The notes under the pieces are model-generated. The model did no database searches and was not told where the DNA came from. It was given only the letters and a program-made list of their open reading frames with translations. A stretch of DNA of 64,000 nt from an uncultured Croceicoccus sp. (GTDB taxonomy: Bacteria; Pseudomonadota; Alphaproteobacteria; Sphingomonadales; Sphingomonadaceae): contig NZ_CANMCP010000001.1 in NCBI RefSeq assembly GCF_947496385.1, forward strand, positions 496,001 through 560,000, read 5' to 3'. The position numbers and the translations under genes were made by a program. Every line of letters begins with the position of its first letter. Position 1 is the stretch's first letter. Positions 27,289 through 36,684 of this stretch are shown here, piece by piece.

Positions 27289-29992
27289 GACGGGCGTGGA
27301 TGGCGGGTGGCGGCATGGTCCTCGCCCTCGCCGGAACGCCGGTTCTGGCTCAGCCGGTTTCCGCCACGCCCTTGCCGGCGCCGGCCCCATGCCTTTCGGA
27401 TGACAACCTGCTCTGGCTCGAAGTGCGGGTCGGGACCGAACTGCTGGCCGATACGATGGACGCCTATCGCGCAGGCGACGAAATCTTCATCCCGCTCGGC
27501 CAGCTGGCGCGTCTGCTCGATCTTTCGGTCCGGGTTTCGCCGGACGGGCTTTCGGCCGCGGGTGATCTGAAACCGCCCGCGGCGCCCTTTGCCATCGATC
27601 TTGCCGCGATGACGGCGACCATCGGCACAAATCGGCATCAGCTCGATAGCGGGAGCGTGTGCGCCTTTTCCGGCGATCTGTATCTTGCGACCGAGCTCAT
27701 CGAACGCGTGTTGCCCGTGCGTCTCCGTCTGCGCCCCGATGCGCAGCTGATGGAGATCGACCCGACCGCCCCGCTTCCTGTCATGTTGCGCCGCGCGGTC
27801 GAGGATCGCCGCCGCCATCTCGATCAGAACGAGGCAAAGGGCGTCTATCGCCGGATCGAGGATCCCTATCGCGCGATCACCGCGCCCACGCTCGCCTTTG
27901 CCGCCGGCATGCAAACCGCGCGCGGCTTTGCCGATGCGATGCAATGGGTCAATGTGCAGGCGGCGAGCGACCTTGCCTTTGCCGGGTTTCGCGGGGCTTT
28001 TGCGGCGAACTCGCGGGGTATGCGGACCGCTCGCCTGTTCCTCGAACGGGTGGATGCCGACAATCGCGCACTCGGCCCGCTCGGGGGGCGGCGCGTCGCG
28101 GTGGGCGATGTGAACACGCCCGATGCCCGGCTCGGCGCGCGGAGCGTTCAGGGGCGCGGGCTGTTCTACTCCACCAGCCCCTTGTCGCGCTTCGATTTTT
28201 CCGCGCCTGTCGTGCTGGAGGGGGATCTGCCCGCTGGTGAGGATGTCGAACTTTACGTCAATGGCGTCCTCCGGGCGAGTCTGGCCGATGAGGGGATCGG
28301 ACGCTATCGCTTCGATGGGCTGACGCTGCCGATGGGCGACAATCTGGTGCGCCTCGTATTCTACGGTCCGCAGGGACAGATGCGCGAGGAAGTCCGCCAC
28401 GTACCCCTCGGCGCAGGGCAGTTGCAACCGGGCGAGAGCGTGTTCCAGCTCGGCATCGCGGAGGCGTTCAAGCCGGTCTATGGCTTCGCGCTCGCCAATT
28501 TCATGCAGGCCGAGCAAGGACCGCGCGTCACGCTCGGCCTCGATTACGGGTTGACGTCGGGTTTGACGGTCCATGCCGATGTGATGCGGTATGACCCGTG
28601 GGGTGCGGGCGCGCGGATCGCCGCCGCGGCCGGGGTCAAGACCATCGTCGCAAGGACCGGCCTGGATGCGATTGTCGCCTATGATACGCGCGGCGGCCGG
28701 GCGGCGAGCCTGCTTGCCGCGACACGCCGGGGCAGCTTCGACCTGCGCGCGAGCCATTCGGAATATGCCGGCGGTTTCATCGACGAAACGCGCGGGCCCA
28801 TCGGCCTTGGCCTTGGTGCGCTGCGGCGGTCCAGCGAATTACGGATGGGCGTGGCCGCGCCATTGCCGGGCGGGATGCTGCTGCCGCTGTCGTTCGATCT
28901 TCGCTATGCCGATTACGACACCGACGGTGCGCGTCTCGACGCCAATATACGCGCGGGCGTGACGCTGGGCCGGGCCTATGTCAATCTCCTGCTCAGCCGG
29001 CAACGCCGTGGCGGGCCGATCGCGCTCGACCGGAACGTCGCCGCGGCGGAGGCGATCGTTCCGCTGGCCGGGGCGGTCACGCTGCGGACGGGGCTCACCT
29101 ATCGCATGACCGACGAGGCAGGCGTTGAGCGCGCATTCATCGCCTCGCAATTCCGGAACCGGTTTGGCGAGTTCCAGATCGGCGCATCGCGCTACGACCG
29201 CGGGGTGGCCAGCACGCTTGTGGATATGTCCCATCGTTACCGGATCGCGGGGTGGATATCACGAGCTCTGGCGGGATGGAGCTTGGGAGTGGCGACTGGC
29301 GCGCGTCGCTGCAACTGTCCTTCGTTCTCGCGCCCGGCGGAGCGCGGGGCGGCTATCGCCTTTCGTCGGCGAATGGCGCGATCGGGGGGCGGGGGGCGAT
29401 CGACGCGTTCATCGACGCGAATGGCGACGGACGGCGACAGGATGACGAGGTCGGCGTCAGCGCGCTTCGCGTTCATACTCCCGGGGGGATCGTCACCACC
29501 GATGCGGCCGGTTACGCCATCGCGGAGGCGCTCGGCGATTCGTCGCCCGCCCGGCTGCGCATCGACGCATCGCAGACCGGCCAGCTTTATCTCGGCGGTG
29601 TGCCCGATGCGTTGATGCTGACCCCGCGGCAGGGGCGAACCGTCCCGATACGCATCGCGATGAGCTTCGCCTCCGAGATCGAGATCCCGGTGTTCTTCGC
29701 AACCTCGGATGGCTTTCGCCCGATCGCCGCGATCCTGCTTGGACTTGTGCCGATGGGGGCTGCGGAGGGTGCAGACGGTGCGGGTCCGGTCATCGCGGCG
29801 CGCACGGGGCATGACGGCATTGCCATTTTCGGGGCCGTGCCGCCGGGGCGATACACATTGCAAATCGACCCCGATCAGGCCGCCCGGTTCGGCCTCCGCA
29901 TGGATGAGGTGCCGGTGGTCGAGGTGCCTGCGTCGGGCGGCTACATGCTGCTCGACCGTGCCATTCTCCATGTTCAGGAAGGAACGGTCTGA
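27285..29992 (+). pseudogene. Fimbrial outer-membrane usher-like protein, frameshifted
   Basis: Usher-like outer-membrane protein of about 902 aa if repaired: signal peptide (ends near VLAQ), an N-terminal domain (LELRV-like start LWLEVRVGTELL), a central beta-barrel region with an embedded plug-like part (VEGDLPAGEDVELYVNG, shown as EGDLPAGEDVELYVNG) and a C-terminal part DAFIDANGDGRRQDDEVGV plus a carboxypeptidase-regulatory-like end. The first frame loses sense after SHRYRIAG at about 29250, and the family sequence resumes as VDITSSGGMELGSGDW in another frame through to 29992. Adding one G to the GGGG run at 29249-29252 restores a single frame. Start is a GTG overlapping the chaperone stop. 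Whether the break is real needs read data. Confidence 0.82.
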
Positions 29993-30522
29993 TGTCCCGG
30001 TTTGTGATGTGGCTTCTGCTGCCTGCGGCGCTGGCGCTCGGCTGCGTGTCGTCTGCAAAGGCGCAGATCTCGGTGGTGTTTCAGACCGGCGTCGCGCCGC
30101 AGCTCGGCGAGATCATCGCCGGTACCGTGCCCACGACGTTCCGGATCGCGCCATCGGGGCAGGTCACGCGCGTGTCGGGCGACGCCATCCGGCTCAGCAC
30201 GGCGCCGGTGGCCGCGCCCCGCATGATGATATCGTGCCGCGCGCTCAACCTCTCGAACCTGTGTCTTATCCGCTATGTCCGCATTACCATCGTGCCGCAG
30301 ACGCAGCATGCCGCATCGCGCATCACCATGTTTTATCCGGGGCAACTTTCAGGGGCGAGTTTTCGCAACGGTCCGCCGCCGGGCGGAAGCTCGCTCGATT
30401 TTCAGCTCAATCCGATGGGCGTGGGCGACACGACGCTGAGCCTCGCGATGGATGTGGTGGTGGAGCCGGGCTATACCGGCCCCACGACCTTCGCATACAA
30501 CGTGAGCGTCGCCTTCGATTAA
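29992..30522 (+). CDS. DUF4402-like second pilus subunit
   Basis: Exported protein of 176 aa with signal peptide (MSRFVMWLLLPAALALGCVSSAKAQ, shown as far as MSRFVMWLLLPAALALG). Two Cys (ISCRALNLSNLCLIRY) could form a disulfide. It ends in TTFAYNVSVAFD, a strand resembling the end of the first subunit. Its ATG overlaps the usher stop by one base (TGATG). Position at the end of the operon suggests a minor or tip subunit; the family match is weaker than for the first subunit. Confidence 0.7.
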   Translation: MSRFVMWLLLPAALALGCVSSAKAQISVVFQTGVAPQLGEIIAGTVPTTFRIAPSGQVTRVSGDAIRLSTAPVAAPRMMISCRALNLSNLCLIRYVRITIVPQTQHAASRITMFYPGQLSGASFRNGPPPGGSSLDFQLNPMGVGDTTLSLAMDVVVEPGYTGPTTFAYNVSVAFD

Positions 30523-30529
30523 GACAGGA

Positions 30530-31180
30530 TCAGACGGAGAGCCGGGTGCCGGGCGTATCGCCGGATGCGCGAATGTCGCCGGTATCGCCGGAAAGCCGCC
30601 GCCGGAACAACGACTTTACCAGCCAGCTTTCCAATATGCGGCCCACGACATAGAGCGCCGCGAAGATACCGGCAAAGATATAGGCGGCCGTCGGCTTGGG
30701 ACCCTTGTCCTCTTCCGCGTCGTCGGCGCTCGGCTTTTCGGGCACCGGGGCACCGAGTGCGGCGTCGATGAAATGCTGCGGCAGATCCTCGTCCTCGGCC
30801 TTTTCCTTTTTATCGCTCTCTTCGGCCTTTGCGGCGTTCGCCTCGTACTGCCCGATGAGCACGGTCACCTGTGCGATGGCGAGGAAGAGCAGCGGCGCGA
30901 GGAAGCAATAGAGCAAAGCCCGGCTCTTCATGTTGTAGCGCAGCGCGCGTCCGCCCGGACCCGCCTCGACACGCAGGGTTCCGCCATCGAAGATCGACAG
31001 CTTGTCCTGCGCCTCCTGATCCTTTTTGTGAAAGGTCAGGGTGTCGCCGTCGCGCCGATGCGTGGTGCCCCGCGTCGCGAACAGAGGGTCGAGCCGCGCG
31101 AAGGCCTCATCGGCATCCTGACCGGGGCGGAGCGGCACCGCGCCCCGGATGTGCCAGATGCTGTCGATCATGGATTTCAT
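30530..31180 (-). CDS. Hypothetical membrane protein
   Basis: Protein of 216 aa that I do not recognise. A soluble N-terminal part (about 1-83) is followed by a membrane helix (about 88-110), an acidic, Lys/Glu-rich linker (KAEESDKKEKAEDEDLPQH), a second helix (about 165-188) and a basic C-terminus. Start could be the ATG at 31180 or the one three codons later. It is convergent with the pilus operon with only seven bases between stops, and 53 bases downstream of the fatty acid hydroxylase gene, with which it may be co-transcribed. Confidence 0.75.
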   Translation of the reverse strand: MKSMIDSIWHIRGAVPLRPGQDADEAFARLDPLFATRGTTHRRDGDTLTFHKKDQEAQDKLSIFDGGTLRVEAGPGGRALRYNMKSRALLYCFLAPLLFLAIAQVTVLIGQYEANAAKAEESDKKEKAEDEDLPQHFIDAALGAPVPEKPSADDAEEDKGPKPTAAYIFAGIFAALYVVGRILESWLVKSLFRRRLSGDTGDIRASGDTPGTRLSV

Positions 31181-31233
31181 GGGCGCTTATCCTTTTGCGC
31201 GGAAACGTCGGCGGGACGGGGCGGCGATCGCCC

Positions 31234-32247
31234 TCACTCGGCGGGAACGGCGGTTTCGCGCTGACCGGGGAAGCGCTCGCGAAACGCCTTCCACCCTTCG
31301 GTAAAGGGATAGACCATGGTTTCGCGGATCGACATCGGGCGCCCACCTTCCATGCCGAGCAGTTCCGCCTCGCCGTCGATGGCCGTGCCGAACATGCGGT
31401 CGATGATGATCCAGGTGGCCGAGTAATTGCTCCGGCTCGCTTCGTAATCCTGCGAGTGGTGGACGCTGTGGTGCTCCGTCGTGTTGAAGAGGAAGCGCCA
31501 CCAGTTGGGCGTGTTGAAGCGCACGTTGACATGCTGATAGATCGAGACGGCGATGCCGAGCGACCCGGCCAGCAGCGCGGCGCGCGGCAGGAAGTTGAAG
31601 AACCCGCCAATGCCGAGACCGATCAGGAACAGTTCAATCGGGTTGCCGACCGCGCCCTTGTTGATGTTGAGCTGCGTGATGTAGTGATGCGGCGCATGGG
31701 TCAGCCACAGCGGGAACCAGTTGTGCATGCCGCGATGCATCCAGTACTGCCCGAAATCGAAGATGAACGAGATCAGGAACGCCTGAAGCAGGAGGGGCAG
31801 GCCCATGAACCACAGGAACTTGTCCCATTCGAACACGCCTTGCACAGCCTCGGTCATGAAGTCGGAGCCGAAATAGCTGCCCGCGAGGCTGACGACCGTA
31901 TAGCCGATGCCGACATAGAACAGGTCGGTCGCCGCTTCCTTCCACGTCAGCCGCCAGCTGGTGAACCGCGGGCTCACCCATTCGAGCGCGAGCAGCAGCG
32001 CCTTGAACCCGATGCCGAGGTAGATCGCCGTTTCCGCCGTCGCGAGCGAATTGGGCGCGTAATACCAGAACGCGATGAGCGCGAACAGCATGACCGGCTG
32101 AAACCAGGTGAAGACGAATTGCTTGATCGGCCCGCCCTCGACCCGGGGGAGGTTTTCCCAGCCGATGGTAACCGGCGCCTCGGTGCCGATCATCCTGTTT
32201 CCTACGCGCGTTCCGTTCATGTCATCTACCTTGGTGACTGCATTCAT
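31234..32247 (-). CDS. Sterol desaturase / fatty acid hydroxylase family protein
   Basis: Membrane di-iron oxygenase of about 337 aa with several hydrophobic segments. The histidine boxes of the superfamily are complete: HRGMH, HAPHH and HHSVHH. It would hydroxylate or desaturate a lipid in the inner membrane; in sphingomonads candidates include sphingolipid or fatty-acyl substrates, but nothing here decides. The frame opens with TTG at 32307; ATGs at 32247 and 32220 are better starts (AAGG lies eight bases before 32220), so the true start may be 32220. Confidence 0.88.
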   Translation of the reverse strand: MNAVTKVDDMNGTRVGNRMIGTEAPVTIGWENLPRVEGGPIKQFVFTWFQPVMLFALIAFWYYAPNSLATAETAIYLGIGFKALLLALEWVSPRFTSWRLTWKEAATDLFYVGIGYTVVSLAGSYFGSDFMTEAVQGVFEWDKFLWFMGLPLLLQAFLISFIFDFGQYWMHRGMHNWFPLWLTHAPHHYITQLNINKGAVGNPIELFLIGLGIGGFFNFLPRAALLAGSLGIAVSIYQHVNVRFNTPNWWRFLFNTTEHHSVHHSQDYEASRSNYSATWIIIDRMFGTAIDGEAELLGMEGGRPMSIRETMVYPFTEGWKAFRERFPGQRETAVPAE

Positions 32248-32354
32248 GGTGCCGTTTTCGCGTCCGGGGACAGCGATGCGGCACTGCACAAATGGTAAAG
32301 GGAACAAGAGGGCGCGCGTAAGTGTTCAAATGACGTTTGCCACCGTTGCGCGCG

Positions 32355-33293
32355 CTATCCGGCGAGGATGCGCATGGCATGGGCCGTTGCCGCCGCGCGG
32401 GTTTCGACGCCTAGTTTCGTGAACACCTGCTGCAGATGCTTGTTCACCGTGCGCGGGCTGATTTCGAGGATTTCGCTGATGGTGCGGTTCGATTTTCCGC
32501 GCGTCACCCAGAGCAATACCTCCGCCTCGCGCGGGGTGAGGGCGGCCTGTTTCTGCAGGAGGGCAGCCTCCGCGCCCTCGCGAATCTCGGTCAGGCGGAC
32601 GAGGATTTCGCCGTTCTCTCCGCGTTCGCCGTCACGTGCGCCTTCCATCGTGGCAAGCTCGATCTCGAACGTGTCGAAGGGCGCGCGGATCGAACGGCCC
32701 GGCCCCGCAGGGTCGTGGAGCAAACGTGCGGCGGCGGCCCGCAATCCGTCGGGGAGGCGCGATTGCGCGCTGCTCCAGGCCGGATCGACGAGGAGAAGCA
32801 GGCTCTCGGCCTGCGGCGTGCACCACAGCAATGTGGCCTCGCTGTCGAGCGCGAGCACATGGCGCCCCGCTACGTCGAGCGCGCGCTGCGAACGATGCGA
32901 CATGCGCGCATTGGCGAGATGGACGCGGATGCGCGCCATCAATTCGTCCAGCACGACGGGCTTGCGCACGTAATCGACGCCGCCACTTCCCAGCGCCATG
33001 ATCGCATGTTGCGGTTCGCTCAACCCGGTCATGAAGATGACGGGCAGGTGGGCGAGCGCGGGATCGCGCTTGATCCGGGCCGTCGTCTCGAATCCGTCGA
33101 GCCCCGGCATCACCGCGTCCATCAACACGAGATCGGGCACCGTATGGTCCAGCAGGTCGAGCGCGGCCTCCCCGCTTGTCGCGACGAGCGGCGTCATCCC
33201 CTCCTGATCCAGCATGTCGACCAGAAAGCGCAGCGAGTCCGGCGTATCGTCCACGACCAGGATCCGGTCGCGCCGGGAAAGCTCTTCCGTCAT
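32355..33293 (-). CDS. Response regulator with LuxR-type DNA-binding domain
   Basis: Response regulator of 312 aa. Receiver domain (about 8-125) with acidic pocket VVDDT, phospho-acceptor Asp59 in LVLMDAVMPG, Thr in FMTG and Lys in VRKPV; a middle PAS-like segment (about 135-235); C-terminal LuxR helix-turn-helix (LTPREAEVLLWVTRGKSN, RTISEILEISPRTVNKHLQQ). Its ATG overlaps the stop of the hybrid kinase gene by four bases, so the two form a two-component pair. Targets are unknown; position downstream of the carboxylase operon makes that operon a candidate. Confidence 0.9.
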   Translation of the reverse strand: MTEELSRRDRILVVDDTPDSLRFLVDMLDQEGMTPLVATSGEAALDLLDHTVPDLVLMDAVMPGLDGFETTARIKRDPALAHLPVIFMTGLSEPQHAIMALGSGGVDYVRKPVVLDELMARIRVHLANARMSHRSQRALDVAGRHVLALDSEATLLWCTPQAESLLLLVDPAWSSAQSRLPDGLRAAAARLLHDPAGPGRSIRAPFDTFEIELATMEGARDGERGENGEILVRLTEIREGAEAALLQKQAALTPREAEVLLWVTRGKSNRTISEILEISPRTVNKHLQQVFTKLGVETRAAATAHAMRILAG

Positions 33294-34804
33294 CGCGATG
33301 CCTCTTCGGCAGCGATGCGGGCCAGCGCGGCAAGATCGAACGCATCGAGCGCATCGCGCATCCGGTCGGCCCGCATCGCGGCATCGGGGGCCAGTGCGGC
33401 GAAATCGGCGATCCGCTGTTCGAGCGCACGGACATCGCCGCTCCGTGCAAGACGCGCGATCCGGGACAGGCAGGCCGCGACATCGCCGACCGCCGGCGCC
33501 CCCTCCGCTTCCGGTATCGGGGCGGGCGCTGGCGGCGTCCCGTCCGCATCGGTCCATTCGATGCCAAGCTGCTGCGCCACGAGATCGAGCAGGCTGGTAA
33601 AGTCGAAGGGTTTTAAAAGGAAACCGTCATTCGCGGCCCGGCCATCGCCGCCGCCGTCCCGTTCGTGCGCATTGGCCGACACCATCACGATGCGCATCGC
33701 GTCCCCGTGCTGCGCGCGCAAGATTTCCGCCGTTTCCCACCCGGTGCGGCCCGGCATCGATATGTCGAGCAGGACGAACGCCGGCGGGCGGCGTCCGGCC
33801 ATCGCGATCGCGTCCTCGCCATTGGCCGCAACGGCAATTTCGAAGCCCAGCGGTTCGAGCAGCCCCTCGACCATTTCTGCCTGCTCCGCGTCGTCGTCGA
33901 CGATGAGAATGCGGCGGCGGCCTTCGTTCTGTCCCGCATCGTTATAGCCGGCGATGCGGGCGGTCGGCGCCGGGCCCGCCGGCGGGGAGGGCGGCTGCGA
34001 CAGCATTATGCGCACCGTGAACCGGCTTCCCGCGCCGGGCGTGCTTTCCACCGCGATGTCGCCACCCATCATGTGCACCAGCGCGCGGGTGATCGACAGA
34101 CCGAGCCCCGCCCCCGGCGCGAGGGCGGCGCGCGTTTCGTCGCCACGCTCGAACGGATCGAAAATGCGGGCGCAATCCGCGGGCGCAATGCCGATGCCGG
34201 TATCGCGCACTTCAAAGGTTGCGACATCGCTGCGGTAATGCACCGCCAGCGTCACGGAGCCATCTTTCGTGAATTTGATCGCGTTGGACAACAGGTTGAT
34301 GAGCACCTGGCGCAGCCTCTTCGCATCGCCGCGCACGAATTCGGGCAGCGTGCCCGGCCGTTCGAGGGTGAGCGACAGCCCCCGTGCGCGGGCCTGCGGC
34401 TCGAACATGGCGATCATCTGGTCGAGCAGGGCGGGAAAGCGGATCGCCTCGCGCTGAAGCCGCAGGACGCCGTTCTCCACCTGCGAAAGGTCGAGCAGAC
34501 CCTCGACCAGATTGGTCAGATGCTCGCATGATCGCCGGATGATCTGTGCCGCGCGCATCGCATCGCGCCCCTCCTTGCGCTCCAGCAATTGCGCATGGCC
34601 ATATATTGCATTGAGGGGCGAGCGGATTTCATGGCTGAGGCTGGCGAGGAAGCGGCTCTTCGCCTCGTTCGCGGACTGCGCGCGGCGGGCCTCCTGCGAC
34701 AGCCGGGCGTTTTCCGCCTCGAGCGCGGCCATGCGGCGCGATGGAGCATCATCGCCCGCGCCCCCCGCCGGGTCCGTCTCCCTGGAATGGCCTGTCACCG
34801 TCAT
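33290..34804 (-). CDS. Cytoplasmic hybrid sensor histidine kinase
   Basis: Kinase of 504 aa with no membrane segment and no separate input domain. Short coiled coil (about 25-48), HisKA with His58 in SHEIRSPLNAIYG, HATPase with NAIKF, DTGIG and GLGLS motifs, then a receiver domain (ILIVDDDAEQ, phospho-Asp in VLLDISMPG, Lys in LLKPFDF) and a C-terminal helical stretch that may be an HPt-like remnant, although no phosphotransfer His is evident. It is coupled by overlap to the response regulator gene. The sensed signal must be cytoplasmic or come through a partner protein. Confidence 0.9.
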   Translation of the reverse strand: MTVTGHSRETDPAGGAGDDAPSRRMAALEAENARLSQEARRAQSANEAKSRFLASLSHEIRSPLNAIYGHAQLLERKEGRDAMRAAQIIRRSCEHLTNLVEGLLDLSQVENGVLRLQREAIRFPALLDQMIAMFEPQARARGLSLTLERPGTLPEFVRGDAKRLRQVLINLLSNAIKFTKDGSVTLAVHYRSDVATFEVRDTGIGIAPADCARIFDPFERGDETRAALAPGAGLGLSITRALVHMMGGDIAVESTPGAGSRFTVRIMLSQPPSPPAGPAPTARIAGYNDAGQNEGRRRILIVDDDAEQAEMVEGLLEPLGFEIAVAANGEDAIAMAGRRPPAFVLLDISMPGRTGWETAEILRAQHGDAMRIVMVSANAHERDGGGDGRAANDGFLLKPFDFTSLLDLVAQQLGIEWTDADGTPPAPAPIPEAEGAPAVGDVAACLSRIARLARSGDVRALEQRIADFAALAPDAAMRADRMRDALDAFDLAALARIAAEEASR

Positions 34805-34862
34805 CCCGCCAGCCTTAGCGCCCGCCGGGCAGGAGGCAATCGCGGCTTATGACGCAATGCCG

Positions 34863-34891
34863 GGGCCGCTTGCACGGCGCCGGTGCGGCCC
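34863..34891 (-). terminator. Hairpin between allophanate hydrolase and kinase genes
   Basis: GGGCCGC (34863-34869) pairs with GCGGCCC (34885-34891), and the enclosed bases form a second short stem. No T run on either side. It may attenuate read-through from the carboxylase operon into the kinase/regulator pair. Confidence 0.35.
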
Positions 34892-34917
34892 GCGTGGCTG
34901 GATGACGCCGGCGCCAT

Positions 34918-36684
34918 TCAACCTTGCGCGATAAAGGCGCGCCACCCGTCCAGATGCGTGATATCCTCCGCCCCGTCGAGCGCGCGCGGTTCCGCGACAA
35001 AGCCCTTGACGCTGCTGCCGTCGGAAAGCGTGACCGTACCGATGGCGAGCGGGGCGGGCACCTCGGCGGTGAAGCTGCCGAAATGGGCGACGTCCAGCTC
35101 GTAGATCTCGACCGGGATTTCGGCGCCGTCCGCGCTATACGCAAGGGCGGGCTTGGGGGGCGTGCTGTCGGCCATGGCATAGAGGCGATAGCTCGGCGCG
35201 GTGGTCGTCTCCGCGATGAATTCGGCATCGCGCGAAGTCAGTTGCCAGTGCAGCGGCATGTCCTTCAGATGGGCGCCGACGACGGCCAGTTTCACACGTT
35301 CCACGATAGTCTCCTCGGCAAGGGGCGGGGGCGGCGGCAATTCGGCCGCATCGAGATAGTTCTGCGCCGCGTCGATCAACGCGGCATCCGTATCCGCCGG
35401 CCCGATCAGCGTGATGCCGAAGCCGGTGCGATTGGTGCGCGCACCCGCCGGCACGGCGATCGCCGCCATGTCGAGCAGGTTCACGAAATTGGTATAGAAA
35501 CCCAGATTGCTGTTGAGCGCGACCGGCGCCGCCTCCAGCTCGCGGACCCGGTAAGTGGTGCCCGTGGTCGGAAAGGCGAGCATGTCGACATCGTCCCAAA
35601 GCTCATCGGCATGGCGTTTCAGCTCGGCCAGACGATAGATGCCGTTCCACAATTCGACCGCGCTCATGCCGGTGCCCGCACTCACCACCTCGCGCACGGT
35701 GGGATCGATGGCGTCGGGATCGTCGCGCAGCAATTCGGCGATGGCGGCGGTGCGCTCCGCCACCCACGGCCCGCCGTAAAGCAGGCGCGCCGCCTCCAGC
35801 AATGGCGCAATGTTCAGCTCGACAATCTCGGCATCCCGGCCCAGCGTTGCGAGCGCCCGGTCATAAAGCGTCTCGGACTGTGTATCGCCGAAAAAGGCGC
35901 GCTGGTCCTTGCGCGGGACGCCGATGCGCGACGCCGCGATGCCGCGATGCGCCAGAGGTTTCGACCAGGGATCGCGCGGATCGAAGCCTGCGACCACCGC
36001 ATCGGCGAGTCGGGCATCGGCGGAATCATTGGCAAATACGGTGATGCAATCGATGCTGCGGCACGCGGGCACAAGCCCGTCGGTGCTCCACCGCCCCTTC
36101 GTCGGCTTGAACCCGATCAGGTGATTGAATGCGGCCGGCACACGCCCCGATCCCGCCGTATCCGTGCCGAGCGCGATCGGGACCAGCCCCGCCGCCACGC
36201 AGATGGAGGAGCCGGAACTCGATCCGCCGCTGACATAGTCGGGATTATAGGCATTGCGCGGAATGCCATACGGGCTGCGCACGCCGACGAGGCCGGTCGC
36301 GAACTGATCGAGATTGGTCTTGCCCACGCAGATCGCACCGGCCTGTTCGAGCCGGGCCACGACCGTCGCGGACCGTTCGGGACGATAGGCGAAGGCGGGA
36401 CATGCCGCGGTCGTCTCCAAGCCGGCGACGTCGATATTGTCCTTTACCGCAAAGGGCACGCCGGCAAGTGGCAGGCTCTCCCCATCCGCGATGCGGGCGT
36501 CGATCCGCCGGGCCGCCTCGCGCAGGGTGTCGGGCGACGCGCGCGAAATCCAGATGGCCGGCTGCACAGCATCGTAGCGTTCGATGCGGGCGATCGCCTC
36601 CTCCATGATCGCGGCGGCGCTGCTCCTGCCGGTGGCGACGGCGTCGGCGATTTCGGTGGCGCTGCGCAGATTTGTCATGCTCAT
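34918..36684 (-). CDS. atzF: Allophanate hydrolase
   Basis: Amidase-signature enzyme of 588 aa that hydrolyses allophanate to ammonia and CO2, the last step of ATP-dependent urea or guanidine breakdown. Catalytic Lys81 (PFAVKDNID), the cis-Ser region SGGSSSGSS (about 152-160) and nucleophile Ser179 (TDTAGSGRVPA) are visible. The C-terminal 130 residues match the extra domain of AtzF-type hydrolases (LPLHWQLTSRDAEF). The frame is open further upstream, but ATG 36684 has GGGAGG and overlaps the carboxylase stop (ATGA), fixing the start. Confidence 0.94.
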   Translation of the reverse strand: MSMTNLRSATEIADAVATGRSSAAAIMEEAIARIERYDAVQPAIWISRASPDTLREAARRIDARIADGESLPLAGVPFAVKDNIDVAGLETTAACPAFAYRPERSATVVARLEQAGAICVGKTNLDQFATGLVGVRSPYGIPRNAYNPDYVSGGSSSGSSICVAAGLVPIALGTDTAGSGRVPAAFNHLIGFKPTKGRWSTDGLVPACRSIDCITVFANDSADARLADAVVAGFDPRDPWSKPLAHRGIAASRIGVPRKDQRAFFGDTQSETLYDRALATLGRDAEIVELNIAPLLEAARLLYGGPWVAERTAAIAELLRDDPDAIDPTVREVVSAGTGMSAVELWNGIYRLAELKRHADELWDDVDMLAFPTTGTTYRVRELEAAPVALNSNLGFYTNFVNLLDMAAIAVPAGARTNRTGFGITLIGPADTDAALIDAAQNYLDAAELPPPPPLAEETIVERVKLAVVGAHLKDMPLHWQLTSRDAEFIAETTTAPSYRLYAMADSTPPKPALAYSADGAEIPVEIYELDVAHFGSFTAEVPAPLAIGTVTLSDGSSVKGFVAEPRALDGAEDITHLDGWRAFIAQG

